DNA from: Megaleporinus macrocephalus
Lineage: Eukaryota; Chordata; Actinopteri; Characiformes; Anostomidae
Length of the DNA stretch: 64,000 nt
Direction: 5' to 3'
Assembly: GCA_021613375.1 (NCBI GenBank)
Contig: CM038711.1
Coordinates: 18,105,194 to 18,169,193, forward strand
The translations under genes and the position numbers were made by a program. Under the pieces are notes generated by a model. The model worked only from the letters and a program-made list of their open reading frames with translations. It ran no database searches and was not told the origin of the DNA. Numbering within the stretch: position 1 is the stretch's first letter; every line of letters begins with the position of its first letter. Positions 28,501 through 38,318 of the stretch are shown in pieces.

Positions 28501-31037
28501 AGTGCCTTCCGACCACCTGGAAAGTCAGACTCCGAAGAAGCAGAAATTGCTAGACCAGAACTTGCAAACTTCTTCCAGTGGACTTCTCGGCTCCTCCATA
28601 GGCCATAATTCATCCGGCCCTGGAAGCTCCAGTTTGTTGAACAAAACAGAGCTTGAGAGAACCAACAGCAGTGTTCAAGGCAGCCCCAATAGCCTCTATC
28701 AGCGGCACAAACTTAGCGAATCTAATTGTATACATAAATCGGAACGGTTGGAACCTGAGTCACCAGTGTTGGCCAGCCCCAAACCCCCACGGACTGAACC
28801 TCCTATCTGCACTGACCAGCAGCTAGCAAACAGCCAGCACAAAAAGAAGAAGTCCAAGAAACACAAAGAGAAGGAACGAGAGCGCTTAAAACCTGAGTGG
28901 GTGGAGACTAGCCCAGACCTAAAGCATAACCAGGAAAATCTATTGGGTACGTTTGCTGTGTCTGTTGTCACATTTTCTTAAGGAGTATGTCATCTAACCT
29001 TTGGCTAATGTTGAAAAAAGGCTAGTGTGGACCAGTTAGCAGAATCGATTTGCATAATACTGGATCTTCTTAGCCTTCCATTAAATATTAGCAATGATAT
29101 GCTTTTTGGCAGAAGTAGGTTGTGTTCTTAGTAGGGTGGTCAAATTATTAAAACAGTTCATCATGATCAGTCTTAATTTTCTCAAATATAACACTAAATA
29201 GATTTGAAAGCAGTGCATTTTTTATAGCTCTATGAGCTTCACCAGAATTAATTTATTACATTAAGCATTGTGAGTACTGTCATGTTAACTAATGTTGTTG
29301 TGCTTCATTTGCATTAATGTATTATGTGATTGTAACTTTGCTTACATTAGTTGACTGTGCCATTTATTATTTTTTAAAAGAGAATATGCCTTCTGTCAGT
29401 GCATTAGTGGTCACGTAGGACATAAGCTTCTCACTGATGTGCTCAAAGGTAAATGTAGAACATGTTGGGGCATATCTCTGATTAGTGTATTGCTGTCGGC
29501 AGCTCTTATCAGAGGTTTTTCTGATAAAGGACTCTGCCATGGTGGCAGCATACGTGCTTGATCACATTTGCACGGCCAGATTTCATGTATCATTTTCCCC
29601 TTTGTTCGTGTGTGTGTGCAGACCATGAGGGCCCCAACACACCTGTGACCCGTGCCTCACCGGAGGAGCTGCCAGACTATTTATTGTAAGTTCAAAACAA
29701 ATTGGGTGCCATTCGAGAGTTCAGAGATTGCCTTCTTGTGTTGATGTGCCTTGTGAAAGAATCATAGCCTAATTGTGTAGCGTTGCAAAGCGAACAGCAA
29801 GAGGAACGGCTTTCTGAAGTCTCCAGAAACATCTGTTTACTGGAGCAATTTGGTTTTTGCAGGTGCTAGCTTAGAACCCGCTCTTAGGTGACAATGACCA
29901 GCTTAATTAGTTTTAGCATCATATAATATGGGGTAAATATGGCACAGCCCTGCAGAATCTGAGTCAGGCCTCACTCTTACAGTCCCGCTACCCATTGAGT
30001 TCAGCTGTGGAAGTGAAAGGGAGGGAAAATGACACAAAACTCCAAAGCTGTAATTTTCTATTTATACCTCACCATGAGACCTGATCTTGTAAAACTCATA
30101 AACAAAAAAGCCCAACTCTCCAGCAGAAAATCCACCCAATATAAAACTCATATGGTGGTTGGGAACTAGTCCAAATTTGCCTTGGGCTACAGTGCCACCT
30201 ATTGGTTATTTGGTTGAACTGAGCCTTTACAAGTGCCTGCTCAGGTTAAATTTGCAATTCAAGCTTATCATCTCTTTGTCTCTTTGCAGGAAATACAACA
30301 CTATAACTGACTCAGAGCAGCGGCAGCAGTATAAGGAGGATTTCTGTGCTGAGTATGATGAGTACAGAGACCTGCACGAGCGGATCGGGAAAGTCACTGA
30401 AATATTTGTTCAGCTGGGGTCCAAGATAAAGACACTGTCACCTGGTAGTCGAGAGTACAAGGTAAGACAATGTTCACGTCACATGTGATTAGCTAAATGA
30501 GATAACTTTAATGAGATAACTTGAAACTATTTTAACTTTATGCTCTGAACAAGCAGTTTTAAAGTTGTGTGAACGCAGCAAATGACTGTGGCCACTATGA
30601 ATAACCACAGCTTTTGTTAACCTTTCAGTCAATGGAAGATCAAATACTGGAGAAGTATAAGAAATATAAGAAGGTGAGAAATCAGAGGCATGCCATTATT
30701 ATTGTTCTTTTCCAAACTGACAGTTTCCAGAATAAGTATTTGATCAAATTTATGTGTGGTATAAATGCACCATTAATATCGTAATGTAGTTTAATTTAGT
30801 TATTAAAATATAGGCTAAATCCATGTCTGTAAAAACGGCACTTAAAATTTTAATACAGACTTTTGGTGTATATATTTAATATTTTGTACTTTTTTTCTAA
30901 AGACCCTCTTTTTTTTCTTGCTGCAGAAGTTCCCCGGCTACAGGGAAGAGAAGAAACGTTGCGAGTATCTCCATCAGAAACTGTCCCACATCAAAGGCCT
31001 GATACTAGACTATGACCGCACTCACACCCCCTCCTAG
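19387..31037 (+). CDS. ell3: ELL-family RNA polymerase II elongation factor, ELL3-like (10 coding exons, 5' end missing)
   Basis: Joined coding exons are 19387-19514, 20667-20830, 24769-25010, 26431-26555, 27987-28104, 28493-28946, 29622-29685, 30290-30461, 30629-30673 and 30927-31037. All have GT-AG borders and compatible phases, giving 540 residues plus TAG. The first six exons carry the ELL N-terminal region, with [17 protein letters not shown] and [19 protein letters not shown]. Next come a serine-rich linker and a basic run ([15 protein letters not shown]). The C-terminus is the occludin/ELL domain, from ELPDYLLKY to the end, including [20 protein letters not shown]. Family knowledge: ELL proteins suppress Pol II pausing within nuclear super- and little-elongation complexes. 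The C-terminus matches ELL3 ([12 protein letters not shown]) better than ELL or ELL2 (HIKRLI). Human ELL3 is much shorter (about 397 aa), so the paralogue call is less certain than the family. The initiator ATG exon and the exon before 19387 were not found. The next gene, pex11a, is convergent. Confidence 0.9.
19515..20666 (+). other. ELL-family intron
   Basis: AT-rich; starts gtaagc and ends ctcctcag. The 20001-20318 open frame has no family resemblance. Confidence 0.8.
20667..20830 (+). CDS. ell3: ELL-family gene, second recognisable exon
   Basis: The acceptor is ttctcctcag and the donor gtaagg. It completes the glycine codon from the previous exon and ends with one base of a serine codon. 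It encodes the most conserved ELL segment ([20 protein letters not shown]), followed by [10 protein letters not shown]. The open frame runs on past the donor into a (CA)n tract; that extension is intronic. Confidence 0.92.
21225..21600 (-). repeat. Interspersed repeat, inverted relative of the 17455 element
   Basis: The right end (ggtggtctctggcttttgca, then cagtaatat) reads on the minus strand as actgtgcaaaagccagagac, matching the start of the 17455 element. The interior has lcacagtggagag- and tttcactgaggcc-like text without an open frame. It lies in an ELL-family intron. Confidence 0.5.
24149..24172. repeat. (GA)n microsatellite
   Basis: A short GA run with one GT interruption, in an ELL-family intron. 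Confidence 0.8.
24769..25010 (+). CDS. ell3: ELL-family gene, third recognisable exon
   Basis: The acceptor ttgtgcttag is followed by GTAAA, so the exon itself starts with a GT that must not be mistaken for a donor. The phase only works if those bases are coding (A+GT = Ser). The donor is gtaaag. It encodes the basic link CVKIKRKQG and the [22 protein letters not shown] helix typical of ELL proteins. Confidence 0.9.
25011..26430 (+). other. ELL-family intron
   Basis: Starts gtaaag and ends ctttcag. No exon or clear repeat seen. Confidence 0.8.
26431..26555 (+). CDS. ell3: ELL-family gene, fourth recognisable exon
   Basis: The acceptor is ttctttcag and the donor gtgggc. It encodes [18 protein letters not shown] and [13 protein letters not shown]. 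This matches the ELL/ELL2 pattern of VANLNSKD, then KDWPGYSE, including the invariant DWPGY. Confidence 0.92.
26556..27986 (+). other. ELL-family intron with non-repetitive segment
   Basis: The part at about 26780-27300 is relatively complex and GC-balanced without repeat motifs; it might be regulatory. No exon seen. Confidence 0.7.
27987..28104 (+). CDS. ell3: ELL-family gene, fifth recognisable exon (start of linker)
   Basis: The acceptor is atcctgcag and the donor gtgagt after GTG. It completes the Arg-Lys-Leu end of the N-terminal region, then runs into a low-conservation serine/asparagine-rich linker ([24 protein letters not shown]). Confidence 0.85.
28105..28492 (+). other. ELL-family intron, 388 bp
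   Basis: Starts gtgagt and ends ttcccag. Nothing else seen. Confidence 0.85.
28493..28946 (+). CDS. ell3: ELL-family gene, sixth recognisable exon (large linker exon)
   Basis: The acceptor is ctgttcccag and the donor gtacgt. This is the largest exon (454 nt). It opens with [18 protein letters not shown], which resembles the QKR..DFIDP..KKPRI motif of ELL/ELL2. A serine-rich disordered stretch follows, then the lysine-rich [15 protein letters not shown] shared with ELL and ELL2 and a possible nuclear localisation signal. Human ELL3 lacks this last block as far as I recall. Confidence 0.9.
28947..29621 (+). other. ELL-family intron
   Basis: Starts gtacgt and ends in a GT-rich tract before the acceptor. 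Nothing else seen. Confidence 0.85.
29622..29685 (+). CDS. ell3: ELL-family gene, seventh recognisable exon
   Basis: The acceptor cag follows a short GT-rich tract and the donor is gtaagt. It encodes [20 protein letters not shown] and the first bases of the LLKY entry to the occludin/ELL domain. The junction phase (2 bases) matches the next exon. Confidence 0.88.
29686..30289 (+). other. ELL-family intron
   Basis: Starts gtaagt and ends tctttgcag. An open frame from 30159 is simply the next exon read back into the intron. Confidence 0.85.
30290..30461 (+). CDS. ell3: ELL-family gene, eighth recognisable exon (occludin/ELL domain)
   Basis: The acceptor is tctttgcag and the donor gtaaga. It encodes [19 protein letters not shown], then [12 protein letters not shown] and SPGSREYK, the core helical part of the occludin/ELL domain. 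Confidence 0.93.
30629..30673 (+). CDS. ell3: ELL-family gene, ninth recognisable exon (45 nt)
   Basis: A micro-exon encoding [15 protein letters not shown] with acceptor cctttcag and donor gtgaga. It is in phase on both sides and matches the ELL3 segment LEDKIIQEYKKFRK in the same position. Confidence 0.9.
30927..31037 (+). CDS. ell3: ELL-family gene, last coding exon
   Basis: The acceptor is ttgctgcag; the stop TAG is at 31035-31037. It encodes [18 protein letters not shown], then [18 protein letters not shown]. The CEYLH(Q/N)KL(S/A)HIK box is the hallmark end of the occludin/ELL domain. Confidence 0.93.
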   Translation, partial: KFPGYREEKKRCEYLHQKLSHIKGLILDYDRTHTPS

Positions 31038-31251
31038 TGCTGGCTCCCCCTTTCTTTTTTTTCTTTCCTTCTCGGCTGGCCGTACGGACCAAAAGACTCC
31101 TCACTGGAGACGAAGCTGGAGCAAATCTGGTTTCTTTTGGAAGAACCTGATGAAGCATTTCCACTTCCTCCTCTGCACAAACGGTGGTGAAGTTGGCTTT
31201 TGGGGATCGAAGCCCAAACCTTCTCACACAGGCTGAGACCTCCAACTCGTG

Positions 31252-31257
31252 AATAAA
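31252..31257 (+). terminator. Candidate poly(A) signal for the ELL-family gene
   Basis: The first AATAAA downstream of the stop codon, about 215 bases after TAG, followed by a T-rich stretch. Later AATAAA hexamers (about 33.19 and 33.60 kb) could serve longer transcripts, so the true 3' end is not certain. Confidence 0.5.
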
Positions 31258-32103
31258 ACCCTTTAATGTTTTTGTTTTCTTTTGTTAGTCTGTGTGAAAA
31301 GTGTTTCATTGGTGCGATTCTGAAGGTAGAACTGGTGACTTAAGACGTGACTTAAGCCAAACCTCCCTCTCCCCACCTAATGCAGCATGCATTAGCTATC
31401 GGCTCACCCCTTCTAATGTAGGGCTATGGGCTCAATTTATGGTACAATCATAATGACTGGACAATAAGAGAAGATGACCCCTGCCCTGTCTGCTGTGTCG
31501 CTGTGCACAGAGTCTATTTTGCTATTTTACTGAATGTACATTTGTAAACTTGTAAGATCATGACTTCTATTATAGAGGGTTTTAATCACTGGATAGAATA
31601 AGGGAAACGTGAAATATTTGAAGATCTGGCGCTACTCTGTAGAACATCAGGGTGCACTTTTTCTTGGGACGATCGTTCTTGTAAATGAAAACTGATATCC
31701 AATGTTCATTGGAAATGTAGTTAAAGGCCTTAAATCTCAGCAGTTCTGCTCTTTATAGGTTGTACTGGGTCTCGCTACTACTGATCTGGCATACATTTCA
31801 GACAGAAGTAATGTGACGTAACTAGAAAAAAGGTATGATGAAAATAGAGCATCGAGGAGGAATTACAAAGCCCTTCCATCTCATGCTTAGGGCTGAATTC
31901 ACAGACTCAGGTTAGGCCTAGCACTGGACCAAAATAGTAATGGAGAATAATTTAAAGAGATCTCAGTTTTATTTGGTCTGAACACTAGGCCCAATCTGTG
32001 TTGAGGAGGCTGCAGCATAAGGGTACCACAGTGGTAGTAAGTCCATAAATTCTGTGTCCAGGGTCCAGTGCTCAAACCACTACAGCACATTGTGTCCTTA
32101 AAA

Positions 32104-32104
<1 letters not shown>

Positions 32105-32141
<37 letters not shown>
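32105..32141. repeat. (TTA)n microsatellite
   Basis: About 12 uninterrupted ATT/TTA units downstream of the ELL-family gene. Confidence 0.9.
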
Positions 32142-32489
32142 GGAATAAACTCCTTCACAGCATACACAATCATCTTTTTAAAGCACATTAATTTTCAGGC
32201 GTTATTGATACTTTGCATTATTGTTTGTCTATGTTTTCTGAAGTTTATATTTTTGGCCGTCTTATTTCATTGAGCCAACGTCCATTAAGTCTTTGTGAAA
32301 ATGTAGTGATTCCTGAGTCACATCTGTTCTCTTACAGGCCGGATATTTCACAATTCAGAAAGGAGGAAAAAATGTCTGTTCTGCCTGTCTTTATTTTGAT
32401 GGTGTTATCAGTTCTGTTGCTTGTACGAATGGGGTTTGTGATCATAACTTTCGCTGACAGTTATAAAGCTTCATATCTTCCAAATCAAG

Positions 32490-32545
32490 TATCTCCAAAC
32501 CCACTCCTGGAGAACTGCCCTCCTGCTGAATTTACTTCCAGTCAC
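32490..32545. repeat. Short fragment of a high-copy fish repeat
   Basis: Contains ccaaacccactcctggagaa then ctgccctcctgctga. This accounts for the end of an otherwise unassignable 112-codon open frame at 32213-32551. Confidence 0.4.
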
Positions 32546-34439
32546 AAGTAGCACACCTTTCTCAAGTATTCAGATGGTCCTTAAGATTTTGCTTATTTTT
32601 ATTATGTAACTTGTGTTGAGTTCTCTTTGGAACTGAACTATGCAGAATGGACAGCTGTCTGGGAGCTGGGTTGGTGATAATTGTTCTAAACCCTGATATC
32701 AAGTTGCAATTTATATCTGACACTTTGTTATATTCTTAAAAGTCTGACGGCTGTTAAACCCTCCGTCAAATGTTGCTGTTGCCCTGTAATTGGGTTCTTT
32801 TAAGTAATGTACCAGCACTGACACCAAACGAAATGTGGACCGTTGGGTTGTTCCTGTATGTTCACTCTTGTATGAGTCCTCATGATCAGAGTTCTGCTAA
32901 CTCTGCCCAATTGCCTCACATGCATTTTTGGAAGTATTTTTGTGTCACTTTCGTGCTTTGACATTTCTCTAACGGAGACTGCTAAGTTGTTATTTATGTC
33001 CCTGCAGTGTTAGTTCTCTCTACTTCTCAGTCCAAATTTGATATCTGCGTGGAAGCTGATAGAATTGCCAAAATAGCGTAGGTCTCTTTTTTCTGTTTGT
33101 TTTGTTTGTTTGTTTGTTGTTTTTTATTGTAAAAGTTTATGATGTTTTCTTCCTTCATGGGGCTACTTCATGTATTGATGTAGATGCCTTAAATAAACTG
33201 GACCGCATTAACTTGACGTGCTTTGTGAGTGTAAGGTTTATGTATGTATGGTTTTCAGTGTGGCGCTTAGCACTCTTTTTTTTTTTGAGGAACCGCACAG
33301 AACTCAGTTCTGTAGATAACTTCACAGAGGGCCTAGATTCAAGTAGTTGATCAAAGGCTGTGGACAGTTTGTAGTGAGATGGGGGTGCAGGCCCGGAAAT
33401 GCTTGTGAACACGTTTTTCAGTCAGCAGGCTGTAAGCCTTTTGAGCAAATAGCACTGGTGCTACAAGAGCTGCAAAGGTGATTCCATGATTTGGATGCCA
33501 AATACATTACAAAAAATACATTTAAACCCCAGTAAAACCTCATTACAGCACTTAGAAAACTTGTTGTCTTGTTGGCTTTGCCTGTCCAGTATAACTATAT
33601 CTTGAAATAAAATCATTAAAATACTTTTTAATGATACTGTTTATATATGTTTTGCATATTTCATGCATTTTTTGCATCAATGTGTGAATCAGTTTAATGA
33701 TTCACCCCTAAAGAATATCTGTAGTTCACATAATCTGAATTTCCTAAAGATCAGGGTAGGAAAAAAAAGCTCTCATTCTTTTTTCCTTCAATGCCTGTAA
33801 GAGATGAAGTCACGCTGTTAACCATAAAAAAAACATTTGTATATAAAACATTAGAATGTCTTTAGTATCCTAATACTACATACATAGATGCTTGTTATTC
33901 TTTTTAATAAGTCGCAAAAAAAGTTGTTTCTAAGATGGATCAGCACATTTCTTTGAGAGTTAAACATGCCGGCCCTATAATGGACTCTCCCACAAGTGTG
34001 GCAGTCCAACTAAAATTATTATAGTGCAGTGATTTTTTTTTTTTTTTTAACTATATACTTATAAAACAAAGGCTCTACTAACCTAACCCCTAATCCTGAC
34101 CTGGCTTTACTATTCAGATACCTTTGAAGACCTGCATTAGGTTAGGTCTGGAGCTACTCTGTCAGTTCTACACCCACCAGATGTATTTAATTAGAATTCA
34201 GTGAGGTCCATTTTATGTCATCAGCAACTGAAAGACTAAACTACAAATACCGTTCAGTATATTTTACCAACATTATTGTTTTAAATTCTGAACTGAATAA
34301 ATTATTTATACAACTTCAAATAAATGTTTTTATCCTCTCCAAGTAAAAACAAGGGCTACATTAAAAACAACGCTTTTGAAAAAAAGTGCAGCATAAAGTG
34401 CTTACTTATAGAAAAAGTAAATAAAACTTTTAGAGCAGG

Positions 34440-34640
34440 TTAGCATTAGCCTTTCTCTCAGACTCGCTTTATTCTCCGACTGCTGTTTCACGATTCCTAC
34501 CTCGCCTGTGCGCGCGCCGCACTCCTAAATCTGCACAGGTCTGATTGGCTGAGGAGCGCTTTTGGTCATCTTACAACTCACGTGACTGGTCTGTGAGTTT
34601 ACTGCACCGCGAAGCCCGAATACCGTAAAGACTGGAAAAG
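34440..34640. promoter_or_regulatory. CpG-rich patch with CCAAT and TCACGTGA motifs, no gene seen
   Basis: A stretch richer in C, G and CpG than its flanks (gcgcgcgccgc at about 34510) holds an inverted CCAAT box (ATTGG, 34544-34548). It also holds a palindromic E-box TCACGTGA (34578-34585), the kind bound by USF or MiT/TFE factors. It looks like a promoter but no convincing exon lies on either side. It may instead belong to a repeat: a short downstream tract (about 34700-34740, ggtccggacctggaccgcgg) looks repeat-derived. Confidence 0.3.
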
Positions 34641-34994
34641 TTCAGCCTCTTAAAATAAACACTGTCAAAAATGAAGTTGTTCTCAATAGTTTATCGGTTT
34701 GGGTCCGCATTGGACAACGTCTGGTCCGGACCTGGACCGCGGTCTGCTTAGTGACCTTTACTGTTCTACACAGTAAACATTTTAATAAATAGAATAAAAA
34801 AACATAAGCAGCGTCTTAGAGTTTGAAATGTAAGTAATTTATTAATTTTACAGATAATTTGTTTTCAGTACAATATTTCAGGTTCAGCAGAAGTGGTGTT
34901 ATTAGCAGTGAAAAATAGCTTTTTGTTCATTCTAATAAAATGTCTCGTTTTGTAGTCAGCGCTGTGTTCTCATGCTCATACTGGAAACTCAGAC

Positions 34995-35290
34995 TCCCAG
35001 CCACAGCGTTGTTAAAATGTGGTGCTTTTGTACGTTGTCTGAACAAGGCTGGCACAACGCCACAACTAAATGACGTTGTTTTTCGGTACTATGACTACCT
35101 TTTGGCTTAGCAAAAGTTCTGTGCAGATATAATAAACGTATGAAGAATTCTAGAAGGTTGTGACAACGTACTGAAAACGTTACCACTATGTTGTCTAACT
35201 AACTTTATGAGGAATTACAAAACGTTGTCACAACGTTGTGGACACTAAAACAGTACGTTGTCACAGCTGCGTTGGCGGTGTACGTGGGAA
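34995..35290. repeat. ACGTTGT-rich repeat unit 1
   Basis: Contains aaaacgttgtcacaacgttg and related inverted ACGTTGT/ACAACGT pairs. It also holds a non-palindromic body (gtggtgcttttgtacgttgtc, then tatgactaccttttggct) shared with unit 3. Confidence 0.7.
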
Positions 35291-35439
35291 TTCTCTAGGA
35301 GAAGAATGAATAGAAAAACATTGTCTCTCTCCTGTGATCTTCTCTCAAACATCACTGGATTCTTTGTCGGCATGTGAATATTGCTACATGCAAGCTAACG
35401 CAGCGCAATGGAATGACGTCATTAAACCAAAGCGTCTAC

Positions 35440-35622
35440 CCAGCACACATAATTAACGTTGTCACAATGTTGTGTCTTGTCAAAAGGCCGTGCTTTTTCG
35501 TTGCTACTACGTTGTCAGATAACGTTGTCACAACGTTCTGAGGAATTAAATTTTCAACGTTGTGACAACCTTGTGAGCACTAAAACAGAATGTTGTCTCA
35601 ACGTAACTGTGTTTGCAGGGTA
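35440..35622. repeat. ACGTTGT-rich repeat unit 2
   Basis: Contains taacgttgtcacaatgttgt and ataacgttgtcacaacgttc, and ends gtgagcactaaaacag, then caacgtaactgtgtttgc. The last part matches the end of unit 1 (gtggacactaaaacagtacg). Confidence 0.7.
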
Positions 35623-35949
35623 ACTGCTTCCTTAAAAACCGAGTAAAGCAGCACGTTTCGCCAGTGTGGTCGTTTATTGTACAGAATGAAGCACATAAAA
35701 GATGACACACTGATTTAAGCTACCAGAACAGTCTAAACTAATTACGTTTTAATGCTGGGAACATTTTCTGATACTGATAATCTTTCTGTTTGAATTGTCC
35801 AGTTCCACCTTAACAGTGCTGCGGTTACGTTCTGGTGTCTGAGCCGTTATAATAATCGCTGCTTCATTTAAGGAGTAATACAATTCTAAAAGTAGCCGAT
35901 TTCACCTTCACAGAGTTTGAATAATAAGCGTAAATGTGTCACACAGTGT

Positions 35950-36210
35950 TGTCTACTTTCCTACAACGTTGTCAAAGGGTGGTGCTTTTATGTTGTCAGA
36001 ACGTCACTGTTAAATAACGCTGTCAAGCTGTTATGACTACCTTTTAGCCAAATTCAATGGTTTGATGCAGATATATTCAAAGTATGCAGGATTCTAGGAG
36101 ATTGTGACAACGTTACCTCTACGTTATCACAATGTTGTAAAATTGACATAACATCAATTTTTAGAGGGTTTGCATTTCAACATTGTGGCCATGAGAACAG
36201 TACACTGTCA
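35950..36210. repeat. ACGTTGT-rich repeat unit 3
   Basis: Contains tacaacgttgtcaaagggtg, then tatgactaccttttagcc, then gattgtgacaacgttacc. It is collinear with unit 1 but more diverged. Confidence 0.65.
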
Positions 36211-37689
36211 CCATATACTATAATATACTATAATAAAAAAATAATCAACCTAAGTGTAAAAATACTGCACTTTATTTGCACCAGTGCATGAGAACAGTCT
36301 ACATAAGGCTCATCAAAAGAATCTGCATAGAAATGTATCCAAAGTTAAAATTGAAATAAAAATGACAATAGCAGATGGTTCTCTCACATTTGGGGAAAAA
36401 GAAACCTGTTAAAACACTCACTCAATATCAATATTTTGTCTATTAAAAGAATAAAAACAACTGTTAAACAGGAATCAGGAAGAGGTAGGTGGTCATCAGG
36501 TTTCACTGATGTCCCTCAACAAAAGGTAAATTAAATGAGATACATATAAAGTGAGCAGACTGTGCAAATTAAATATTTCAGCATAGAGTTAACATGTGTT
36601 ACCTAGAATCAATCAAAAGATTTCATTACTATTACTTAGCTCAAAATCACTAAATATCCAAATATATTAAACCAAAACAGTATCAAAGATTAATTACAAA
36701 GGTTCAGTTAACAATGTGCGTTTTTCTCGTAAGGTCTTTAAAAGGCAGTATAGATAACACAAATGATAGAAATATTAAAAATACAGTGTCTTGTTCAACT
36801 GCACTATGAAAAATGGTATTTTGTAAAGTAAAATGATCTTAAATTCAGTGAATATGTCTGATATTTTGCATTTTAAGATTGTTATAGGCTTACTCTAGGA
36901 TTGCTTAATTTATTTCTAGACTATTAATTATTTTAAGTGATTTAGTAAGCCAAAGTATCTGACAATAATTTGCAGGTAGTTGGAATTGTTTCAAGCATGT
37001 TTCTTACAAATACAAATTTTTGCCAGAGTAGTGACATAATCTCACTAACTAAGTTCATGTGAAACAAGAAAACAAACATAGAGATAAGCTAAATCATCTT
37101 AAAACATGAACTACTGGCTATACTGATGAGATCATTTCACTTGACAAGATATCATTTTTTGCAGTGCAGCAGCATCTTAGATATACTACAATTATTATTT
37201 AGGCACTTGGCCTTTGTTTATATTTAAGTTCTGCAGCAATAATTCCATTTTCTTTTACACTATCCATTTTCACTATGATGCCAGAAGCTGTCCAAGCCTT
37301 AATTTTTAGATACCAGAACCTAGTTATGTAACAAGCTCATTATTTGGGATTCTAGTGAATTAAACACAGATACATGTTAAAGTAAGTTTCTTCCCTCATG
37401 GTTAGTAGCTCACTGGCTCTCCTTAATTCTTCAATTCTAATTTCAATATAAATCACTAGTTCAAACCCAGGTGCACATACATTTCAACTTTTAGGGTGGG
37501 CTCACATATATCTGGGACTTAATTACATTGTAGCTTCTAATTGAACTCGGTTTTTAAGATACAATGGCTGTCCAGAAATCCAGCACTCTATATTTAGCGT
37601 TAGTTATGAAGTCTCTCTCAGTGCAAGACTAATGGCTGTACATTTTAAACGGACCCTCCTAAAAGCCTCAGCCAGGAAAAGTCAGATAT

Positions 37690-37695
37690 TTTATT
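37690..37695 (-). terminator. Possible poly(A) signal for pex11a
   Basis: The minus-strand AATAAA (plus TTTATT) lies about 620 bases past the stop codon. Another candidate lies near 37747. Nothing in the sequence decides between them. Confidence 0.25.
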
Positions 37696-37779
37696 GTGCT
37701 ATTCCTGAACTGGCTAATTGAGATTAATCATAACACAAATGCTTCATTTATTACTCTACTAACTACTTCTTTCCTTTAA

Positions 37780-37940
37780 GCTGGGCTGTGGAACTGAGGC
37801 ACAAAATCCAGCATGGTTTGCTGATTTCTCAGCCTGGACACACGTAAAGCTGGTCAGTTACTACTAAATAAGGTCTGATTTGAATCAGGTGTGGTTAAGC
37901 TGCAAAATAGCCTGCAGGAATCCAACCCTCAAAAAAAGTT
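37780..37940. repeat. Degenerate fish repeat fragment (between convergent genes)
   Basis: Contains gatttgaatcaggtgtggtt and gcctgcaggaatccaaccct, resembling a high-copy fish element whose opposite-strand text (cactcctggagaactgccct) also appears at about 32500-32540. Confidence 0.4.
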
Positions 37941-38318
37941 CCATAGCCTTGCACAACCACATAGATGCAGTGTGGTAGGCAACAAGTAGCATCAGCCGTG
38001 ATTCATTCGTATAAAAATTAATTCCTGTAAGTAAACGTGAATGAAAACAACCTTCTGACCTTGGACTGTGTTTGTGACAGAGGATGCTCTTATGAAATCA
38101 TTTTTAAATGTACTTATTCGAAACTGCTGAGGGTGCATATTTTCTGTATAAGACACAGCTAGTACCTCAATGTATCAATCAAGCTTTTGTTATTTTTTTC
38201 AATATTGTCAGTGATTCTAACATCCAGACATACCATGGTATACTCATGTCACCTGTATTAAATGACAAAACAAAAAAACTTCCAGAGCTTAAACCCTTTT
38301 CCCTTTCTCTCCATACCT

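Larger units (their letters stand above)
31258..34439. other. Intergenic or long 3' UTR, downstream of the ELL-family gene
   Basis: AT-rich, with (TTA)n, a short repeat fragment (32490) and several AATAAA hexamers. Part may be 3' UTR of longer transcripts. No gene recognised. Confidence 0.6.
36211..38318. other. Intergenic / pex11a 3' UTR side
   Basis: AT-rich, holding a degraded repeat (37780-37940) and candidate minus-strand poly(A) signals. No gene recognised. Confidence 0.6.

Noticed and set aside
32020..32100. tRNA-like A-box text on the minus strand (gtgctgtagtggtttgagca)
   Set aside because: No convincing B-box or cloverleaf; at most a degraded SINE.
32213..32551. 112-codon plus-strand ORF with a hydrophobic stretch (SVLPVFILMVLSVLLLV)
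   Set aside because: Its end is a high-copy repeat fragment, it shows no family resemblance, and it lies in the AT-rich region downstream of the ELL-family gene.
34671..34751. 26-codon ORF starting MKLFSIVYRF with an acceptable start context
   Set aside because: The ggtccggacctggaccgcgg part looks like a dispersed fish repeat; nothing supports translation.
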